Part shown: in pieces, positions 21,019 through 27,966 of the stretch
Position numbering within the stretch: the stretch's first letter is position 1
Layout: each line of letters begins with the position of its first letter
Source of the DNA: Condylostoma magnum
Lineage: Eukaryota > Ciliophora > Heterotrichea > Heterotrichida > Condylostomatidae
Assembly: GCA_920105805.1 (NCBI GenBank)
Contig: CAKKTI010000293.1
Location: forward strand, 1 to 27,966
Length of the DNA stretch: 27,966 nt
Direction: 5' to 3'
Translations under genes and position numbers: made by a program
Notes under the pieces: generated by a model
Told to the model about the DNA's origin: nothing
Database searches by the model: none
The model's input: only the letters and a program-made list of their open reading frames with translations

Positions 21019-21321
21019 CTAATTATTTTGGGCTACTAATTCATTGTAAGTCTCTTCCAAGGTTTCTCTAACTAATCTAGAAAACTCCTCAAATGAAACT
21101 TTCCCATCTTGATTAGCATCCAAAGCTGACAGTCTCTGCTGTACTTGCTCGTTACTGGGAGGTTATAAATCTCTTTTCTCTGCCAAGGAGGTCAAAATAG
21201 ACTTTAACTCATTTGCTTCTACAAATCCTGAGCTATCCTTATCAGCAGCTTGGAAGGCGTCTTAAGCTATTTCCTTAAACTCTTCTTCATTGTCTAGCAT
21301 TGCTCTGAGATTCTCAGCCAT
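21019..21321 (-). CDS. Small EF-hand Ca2+-binding protein (copy 2)
   Basis: About 100 residues with two good EF-hand loops: DKDSSGFVEANE and DANQDGKVSFEE, both with acidic residues at positions 1, 3 and 12 and the central Gly. Ca2+ binding by both is likely. It ends in QNN followed by TAG-TAA (21021-21016), a stop pair repeated at several gene ends here. The ATG follows AAAAA and lies 10 nt after the TAG of the GST gene; the next EF-hand ATG is 5 nt after its stop pair. A regulatory Ca2+-sensor role is inferred from the family. Confidence 0.93.
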
Positions 21322-21331
21322 TTTTTACTAA

Positions 21332-22102
21332 CTAACTATCGTAAATTGTTAGAGGTAGAGACAAGCTTTTACCAATTGGCGATCCTTCCTGTTTTAGTTG
21401 ATAGAATCTTGCATAGCGTCTAGGAATGACAGCGATTTCCTCGTACCAGGGTTAATCAAAGAAATAATCAACGTATCTCTTAATATTAGGTATAAAAACT
21501 TAGTAGTCATTAAGAAATTATCCGAATAAATTCTCCCAGTGAAAGAATATCTGCATTAGGGCAGGTACTACTAAAATATCAGCCATTGTCATTATATCTT
21601 GTCCTATTATAGACTTAGATAGGAACTGGGAGTTTGATAAAAGTTGCTCTATATTATTAAGAGCGGCAATTAACTACTAATCAGATTCTTCAGTCCTATT
21701 ATTAAGTAAAAAGCCGTAAAATCCACTGAATACAGAGTTAAATATCTCTTATGACTTTATATCAATTTTTGCCCTTATGATTTCATTAATAGATCCATCT
21801 GGAGCTCTAGGGTACAGAGGTGGCCCTTATAAATTGTCTAAAAAGGCAGCAGTATTGAAGCTTTCATACAAATTATGCACTTATGTTCCCTGGGTAACTT
21901 AAAGTGCCGGGACAGTCCCCCTAGGATTCACTTATAAGAAACTCTCAGGCTTATTAGCTAGGTCGACATACTCTATTTCTATATCAAGTTTCTTATACTT
22001 AGCTGTAAAAAGAGCCCTCTATGCAAAAGGACACATCGGGTGTACGAGTAACTTGTACTTAAGTCCGGAGGGAAGACCTTGTTTCTAATTAGAACAGCCC
22101 AT
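21332..22102 (-). CDS. Omega-like glutathione S-transferase
   Basis: About 256 residues. The N-terminal thioredoxin-like domain has the omega-class active site MCPFAQRALFTAK with catalytic Cys 24, the cis-Pro motif GTVPAL (~61) and the YESF segment that binds the glutathione gamma-glutamyl group. A helical C-terminal domain follows (DIMTMADILVVPAL is the N-capping helix). A Cys active site points to thioltransferase or dehydroascorbate-reductase activity rather than classic conjugation. The N-terminus MGCSNQ fits myristoylation at Gly 2 plus palmitoylation at Cys 3, so membrane attachment is possible. The stop is placed at TAG (21332-21334) after TIYDS; the next in-frame TGA overlaps the ATG of the following EF-hand gene. 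The ATG sits in AAAAATGG. Confidence 0.93.
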
Positions 22103-22142
22103 TTTTAATAAGTCAACAAATAGTTAAAAGTTATATTTTTTA

Positions 22143-25100
22143 CTAAATCTTAATTTCCTGGGTTGACCTGTCCTCGCGTGTTAAAATGATAGATTTCTGA
22201 TTAACCTGTCATTTTATACCTACAATCAAAGACGAGTCCTAGCTGAGCTAAACAGGCGTCATTTGAATAGTTTTTTCTAGTTTGACCTTTTCACCAATAC
22301 CCAAAAATCCTTTGCTGATTCTTCATATTTTAACTTGTAGGTCCTGTATAGAAAAAGTAGCAATTCTATCTCCACTTTGGCTGAATTGAGCTACAGATAC
22401 AGCTCCACTATGGGCTTGTATTTCTTTCCATCTATTCATGTTTTTCAAGTCGTAAAATATCATGTAGTCTTGAACACAGCCTAAAACTAGTTTCTAAGAG
22501 TTCTCACTCCAACTCAATGCGGGAAGAGTGTCTACCATCTAGTTGATTATTTGAATAACTAGTTCAAAGCATTGTTTCCTGTTAATCGGGTCATGAGGGT
22601 TAATACAGAATATTAAGATATCAGTGATCTAGGGAAGCATTTGCAAAACTATATTTTTCTCCCATTTTAGCATCATTTAAATGCATTGGGACACTATTTA
22701 AGATTTCACTGTATTTCCTGTTACTTATTAAGTCAAAAATTTAGTGAAATCATACATTTCCTGCATACCTATGAAAACTAAGCATCTAAGGTAGAATTTC
22801 TGGTTCTTTTAGTCATTTTCAGCATAAGCCAGCAGTTTTTAACATATTTCTATAATGCCATAGTGATCAATCTTCATTCCCCATTCCCAGCCTTGACTGA
22901 GTAAATAAGCAGCTACATGTTGATACCCGTCTTACCCAGAATTCAGCATCTTTTTCAGAGAAATTTCCAAGTACTAAGCATTCTTACTCTACAAATGCTT
23001 CTACTCTAATCCCATAAACCCTAGTAAAGTTGCTGCTAAGGCCTCAACAAAACTTATATACGTGTTTTACGATGGCTGTTAGTTTATTTAAATCAAGTTC
23101 ATCCCAATAGGATGAACTGTCATTGATCTTACTCTTCCAATTTGCCCTGATTTTTGATTTTAGTATCCTAGTAGATTGAAAGTGTCTTTTAGTAGTTAAT
23201 TGCGATATGCAGGGGAAGTTAATTAAATCGCTGATCCAAGTAAAGGAATTGCAGATGCATTGCCGTTTAATGCGTCTAATCCAAGTATGGTTATACATGG
23301 TGACTTGTAGTTAGTTATTTCACGGAGAGATGGACTTGTTATTAACTAGATTAAATACAGAAAATGCTTCATTTTAGGATTTTTGAATGTTAGTATTGCT
23401 TCAGTTATCATATCAAAGGCTAATCCGAGTTTAGCTGTAATTTATTCTGATATTTCCAGTGGAGTGTATTAAGAGGGAAATCTAAATGAAAAGGTGTTTT
23501 TTAAGCCGTATAATCCTACATATCCAGGCACTTTCTTCTCTTTTAACTTGAAATTATACTCAATTAAATCATTAAACAGAGCATCAAGTGGCTTAGAATT
23601 CTCTCATATATAAATTATTTACAAAACATACTCCATTAATCCAGTAATTTCCTTCGTTGTTTTAATAATCTCGCACATTTATTAGAAATTTATACCAAGT
23701 GTAGTGAACTATTAGCCGAATATAGTAATAGTACTAACTTTGAACTACTTCTTTATCTTCTACTAGCTGTATATCTTCATATTATTTTTTAATAGCTTTT
23801 GCAAGGGGTTAAGATGCTCGTCTTCATAATCATATCCTTAGTCCTCGATATTCTAAGGCAACCTTAATAGCTCGATAGCCTCTTCCACACTTCTCAAAAC
23901 CCTTTCTTATGTTTAAGACAGGATATTAAAAACATATACATAATCATTTTGTCCAATAGCTATTAAATAGTCATGATTTAAGTTAACATAAGCTTGTTTT
24001 ACCGTAGTAGGACAAGCCTGAAACCTGCATATTAGTTCACTTGTTGATAATTAGAACAAAATCAAAGTTCCATCTTAGCCCTAGGCAAGAATCGTTGAGC
24101 TTCAATCAAGACTACTCTCATGCACAGCTGTTTGTATATTGATAATATCAACTATCTAAGTAATAACACACCCATGTGTCTGTATAACTTATATCGGAGC
24201 TTTACAATTAATCTTCTTTTAAGTCTCTGTATTCTAATCATCTTAAAAGCTTCCTCTACGTTCTCTTGTAGTTCTTCTCCTGCGGTTCTAAGGAATTTCA
24301 ATATCCTCAGGCTGTTTTTCTAATATTTCATCAGCTAGCAGTTCCCATATACACAATTAAAAGTTTTTAGAGCAGCTGACGAGCACACCTTTGTTATAGT
24401 GAAGACAGGTAATGGGAGAATTATGGAAATCAAAGCTTTTCACTCTATACTTCTCCCTAACTGGACACGTTAAAATCTTACCACGTGAGGTCCCTATAAG
24501 ATAAAACGGATAATTGCCTGAGTTTTAGCTTATTTTAGCATTTTCTTCTTTGCTTAAATTGGACAATTATTTGCCTGTGTTTGGAGACAGAACAAATAAG
24601 CTTACTGTTATTGTTTCGTTTATTGATAAGAAGTAGCTTACTCTGTTGTCTGAGAAATAGTTGTGATGAATCTTTGAGAAGGAGAGTTAGGAGGGTATAG
24701 GTTGGTATACCTCTTCTGTAAAGATATCATCTAATTTATACACGTTTAGTTTTTGGCTATTGGATGTTATTAGATAGGTTTAGTCTAGGTAGTTTGCTTC
24801 AAAATGTATGCTTATATCGTGTATAATGGGAATTGTTTCAATTATAATATCTAGATTCTACTAGCTTGCCTTCTTAGGACTTTAAATTCCTAGCTCCTCC
24901 TGTATAAGTTTCATGGAATATTAGTAAAGTTTGCATTGAGTTAATACTATCAGTGTCTTTTTATCGATATATACGTTTTTTATCTACTCAGGTAGCTCCA
25001 TTCTAATTGAATTCCTGAACTTTACATTTACAAATTATTCCTAGAGAAATCTAATCCTTGTAGAATAAACAATGACAAACAGCCTTAATTATCTTTCCCA

Positions 25101-25763
25101 TAGGATTTAAATAGGGTCTTCCTCTCTCTTAATCTAAAACTGCATAATTTTATTGATCTAAGTTTTACTATCAAATTCAACTATTTACGTCCTACTATCC
25201 TAAATCTTCCAACAAATTACCTAAGAATTATCATCAATCGTAAAAAAGTCATAAAGCCCATCAAAATCAGTGCATATATTTACTAGATTCCCTTTTAACT
25301 CAATTAATCCGATTAAAAGCATATCCCAGCTATCAACTAAAAAGACTTGATTAATTTGCCCTCCAATGATTAAAATTCTGTTCCATACAACTTACATCTG
25401 ATCGAATTTTGTGAACTCCGGCAAAATTTAATCTTCATTCATAGAAACACATTGCAAATCATCAAATTTCCAAGCTCTGATTAAATTATCACTGTGAATA
25501 GAAACAATCCAATTATTCATTCCTATTATAGTCCCATATGGACTCTATACAAAATTCAATGCTCTACACTCTGCCTCGAATCCTAGACTAGAAACGATCA
25601 GTGGTACATATTAATCATCCTGATAACTTCATCTGCAAATTTCTCCTGTTTCACTCCCAGTATAGATGTCTTTCTAGTTATGAACTATACAACTTATATC
25701 ATAATACAGGGTTTTGGAGTATTTGTTCCAGAATATAAAGGGTAGCTCTAGTTGATAGTTCAT
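22143..25763 (-). CDS. WDR7: WDR7/rabconnectin-3 beta-like WD40 protein
   Basis: About 1,206 residues. N-terminal WD40 repeats (~15-450) include DIYTGSETGEICRW and NYPFYLIGTSRGKILTC; a long helical middle follows; C-terminal WD40 blades (~1105-1206) close the protein. The last part matches WDR7: FYDLKNMNRWKEIQAHSG, GDRIATFSIQDLQVKIW and FLGIGEK. In animals this protein pairs with DMXL (rabconnectin-3 alpha) to promote V-ATPase assembly and acidification. Human WDR7 is about 1,490 residues. TGA encodes Trp at 25629-25631 and 22323-22325, where WD repeats expect Trp. The stop is the tandem TAG-TAA (22145-22140). The start ATG (AATTAATG) is only 9 nt from the ATG of the divergent gene. It is first in the minus-strand run, 40 nt before the GST. 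Confidence 0.88.
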
Positions 25764-25772
25764 TAATTATAT
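25764..25772. promoter_or_regulatory. 9-bp spacer between divergent start codons
   Basis: Only TAATTATAT separates the ATG of the WDR7-like gene (minus) and the ATG at 25773 (plus). Any promoter must lie inside one or both coding regions, and the 5' leaders must be nearly absent or overlap. The next Met in each protein is far inside, so later starts are not attractive. Confidence 0.5.
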
Positions 25773-26102
25773 ATGGAAGATTTTAGTGAAAGAACAGAAT
25801 ACTCGCCCAGTGGAAGTTTTAGTAAAACTGATTTAGGGAAAAGTTATGAAATTGATAGTTTGTTTGAAAATTCTCCTGTTAATAAAACTTAACCTGATTT
25901 TATCTGCAATACGTAATAATATGAGGATTTCCATAATGATAGTGCACTTATTGCCACATTTGCTGAGTTTGCTGAGATTTATGAATAGAAGTAGCAGTGT
26001 ATTGTAGATTAAGAGCAGGTTTCAAGTATTCATATGTGTGGATTTTGCATGAGTGATGCTGAGGTTAAATGTGCGATTGTTTAGAGATTGTATTGTAACT
26101 AG
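25773..26102 (+). CDS. Small unknown protein with Cys motif
   Basis: About 109 residues. The N-terminal part is acidic and Ser-rich (ERTEYSPSGSFSKTD), the middle helical (ALIATFAEFAEIYEQKQQ), and the end contains HMCGFCMSDAEVKCAIVQ then RLYCN. The spacing C-x2-C-x7-C-x7-C could bind a metal, but it does not complete any B-box or RING pattern known to me. The end is placed at tandem TAG-TAA (26100-26105), as in other genes of the window. If these were Gln the frame would run for hundreds of bases into the next gene in a different frame from it. Function unknown. Confidence 0.62.
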
Positions 26103-26260
26103 TAATTTTTGTTATGGAAAGTGGACTTATGGGTTATTATTAACTAGTTAATTTATATGTTACTCTTACTGGAATAAGGACGTTTAAATTTTTAAGTAGT
26201 ATATGCAAACCAAATTTATCCTACACTTCCCTCTAACTTAAACAAATATTACTTACAAAA

Positions 26261-27966
26261 ATGGAATTCAACTAAAAATTTATAACAATCTAATCCCGAG
26301 GCAAAAAAACACCTACAAATCACTCAACAGAAGTAAAGAAATACTTTAACACTTTTATTAAACGACACCCGAAGTATTCTGAAAAGTTGTATCAATTGCC
26401 CATTGCAGTTATCCCAGATAATATGGGAAGAATAAACAAAATGCCTTAACACATATAAGAAATCAGGAATCTAGAAAACAACCTAGTCCCAGTATAAAAG
26501 ACCCCACGGTACAACTCAACTTACATACCAAATCGAAGAGATGGATTAAGGTAAATGCTTACTAGAGCAAATTACAGGGTGAATATGACTAGGTCAAGAA
26601 TCAGAACTACAAGATAGCAAAGGCCATATAACTCTTTATTGACTGATAGATCATAGAACAAATCAAGTAGTTTAAACAGGACTTTAAAAACACCAGCTTA
26701 GTAGTTAAAAACAATAGAGGGTGATTACTCAGGAGAATATGCTTAAGGTCTACGCGAGGGTGTAGGGAAAATGCTATATGCTAATGGGGATGTATATGAG
26801 GGAAGTTGAGTTTAGAATAATAAGTAAGGACAAGGCACACAGTTTTACAGTAATTTAAAGATTTGGTATACTGGAGACTGAGAGAATAACATGAGAAATG
26901 GAAGAGGCACTCTCACTTTTAGTAATGGAGACAGTATTGAGAGTGACTGGAAACTAGATAAGATGGTTGGAGGGCATGGGAAAATCATATGGAAAGATAA
27001 GGCTTAGTACAGCGGGGATATTCATAACAGTTTCAGGCATGGATCGGGTGATATGTTGTATGAAAATGGAGTTAAGTATGAGGGCAGTTGAGAAAATGAT
27101 GGAAAGGTAGGCTTAGGGCACTTGTGAAAAGAAGGATGTTGAAAGTTTCAAGGGATTTTTACTAATGACTACACATATGGAATTGGTATTTTACTGATAA
27201 AAGATGCCTTTATTGCAGGAAGCAATCGACCTATATTTGATTTAAAGAAACTAATGGATGCTTAGGGCGTTGATAAGAAACTATCCCTGGCTAGCTCAAT
27301 GGTTCCTAAAGACAACGATTTTCTTTTTGGTACTGCATCATACAAGCTGTTTAAGCAAAAATTGAATTTGCCTAAATAAAACTAATCAAACGGATTTTTT
27401 ATGTCTGGGAAGCTAAAAGGCCCGGGTTTTGCTATATACGGGAGTATAGGGCATTACTAAGGATACTTTAATAACGGCTAAAGACATGGCCTAGGTGTAA
27501 TGATGTACTAAAATAAGAATAGGGAGCATAAGAAGATATCAGATACAGAAGGAGTGTATACAGGAGAATGGTTCAATGATAAAAGACATGGTAAGGGGAC
27601 AATGGAGTGAACAAGTGGGTATGTATATCAAGGATATTGGTAAAATGACTAACGCCATTAGGTTATAGGGAAACTTACATTTCCCAATGGAGATTCATAC
27701 GAGGGATACTGACTCAAGAACCTTATGCATGGAGCAGGTGTATATATTTCTTAGAATTTCACATTTAAAGGAAATTTCAATACTGGGTATCCTAGTGGAT
27801 AAGGCATTTTGCTATATAAAGACGGAAAATAATTTGAAGGAGATATTTTCGATTGAAGTCCCCATGGATAAGGAACACTTATATCACCTGACGGAGTGGT
27901 TTATTCCGGAGGATTTAAACATGGACATTTCCATGGAAAGGGAAAGCTGAAATCAAGGGATAATAT
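26261..27966 (+). CDS. MORN-repeat protein (3' end outside window)
   Basis: At least 568 residues. The start ATG in CAAAAATGG opens a basic, Ser/Arg-rich region of ~153 residues (KKYFNTFIKRHPKYSEKLYQ; TRSRIRTTRQQRPYNS). About 15 MORN units of ~23 residues follow, broken by a non-repeat insert of ~70 residues (GSNRPIFDLKKLMD onward). Typical units read DVYEGSWVQNNKQGQGT, GVYTGEWFNDKRHGKGT and DSYEGYWLKNLMHGAGV. MORN repeats form extended structures that bind membranes or scaffold cortex and basal-body parts in ciliates and apicomplexans. Many Trp positions in the repeats are TGA (for example 26807-26809), more often than TGG. The frame is continuous without an intron and is cut by the window end. 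Confidence 0.94.

Noticed and set aside
23044-23298. Minus-strand open stretch of 84 codons with a Met start
   Set aside because: It is out of frame with the WDR7-like protein, whose own frame reads through here (e.g. CITILGLDALNGNASAIPLL).
26541-26717. A 17-nt GT...AG segment (26701-26717) joining an upstream frame starting at ATG 26541 to the MORN frame
   Set aside because: The MORN frame itself runs unbroken upstream to an ATG at 26261 in good context, so no intron is needed; the other frame only looks open because the code has few stops.
793-27966. Blastocrithidia-like code (UAR as Glu, UGA as Trp)
   Set aside because: UAR codons fall on conserved Gln sites in ALG6 (EAQRHW, LQYWG), not Glu, and the gene set fits a ciliate.
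793-27966. Karyorelict-type code with TGA as the only stop
   Set aside because: It would extend taxilin, the aspartic protease and the 25773 gene far into neighbouring genes. It could still fit the WDR7-like, GST and second EF-hand genes alone, where a TGA follows within a dozen codons.
1-27966. Search for CRISPR arrays, mobile elements, viral fossils and toxin genes
   Set aside because: No regularly spaced repeats, transposase, integrase, reverse transcriptase, capsid or toxin-like protein was seen in any gene.

Overview
The window looks like macronuclear DNA of a ciliate that uses an ambiguous genetic code. Long conserved proteins stay open only if TAA and TAG are read as Gln and TGA as Trp. 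Yet genes also end at TGA (TRIP12-like ligase, ALG6, TAF9-like, tectonic) and at TAA or TAG (taxilin, both EF-hand genes, GST, WDR7-like, plasmepsin V-like protease). This is the pattern of NCBI code 28, known from the heterotrich Condylostoma. The sequence is AT-rich, no intron was needed in any gene, and a tectonic gene (ciliary transition zone) fits a ciliated cell. No ribosomal marker is present, so the genus is inference.

Layout. 1-151: tail of a plus-strand gene. 155-792: the only long non-coding stretch, with two perfect inverted repeats. 793-6894 (+): a roughly 2,030-residue protein kinase with a pseudophosphatase-like and cysteine-rich C-terminus, followed by a small basic ORF (6904-7275, +). 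7272-8609 (-): membrane-anchored plasmepsin V-like aspartic protease. 8680-10122 (+): unknown protein. 10123-14659 (-): TRIP12/UPL3-type HECT ubiquitin ligase, interrupted by a false 100-N assembly gap. 14882-18959 (+): a tight run of taxilin, E2-fold-like protein, ALG6 glucosyltransferase, putative mitochondrial helical-repeat protein and TAF9-like histone-fold protein. 18961-25763 (-): a tight run read WDR7/rabconnectin-3beta-like, omega-like GST, EF-hand, EF-hand, tectonic. 25773-26102 (+): small Cys-containing unknown. 26261-27966 (+, runs off the end): MORN-repeat protein.

The genes do not form one pathway. They cover protein turnover, N-glycosylation in the ER, vesicle and V-ATPase regulation, Ca2+ sensing, transcription, and the cilium. 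What unites them is very dense packing. Convergent genes abut or overlap at their stop codons, co-directional genes are as little as 1-13 nt apart, and one divergent pair has 9 nt between its two ATGs. Tandem TAG-TAA marks several gene ends. With all three stop codons also used as sense codons, this packing leaves little room for the 3' context thought to define a true stop, and it is the most interesting property of the window.

Caveat: with this code almost any frame is open, so calls rest on homology, cysteine or motif patterns, start context (mostly AAAATG) and neighbour spacing, not on ORF length. Exact stop choices are less certain than the genes themselves.
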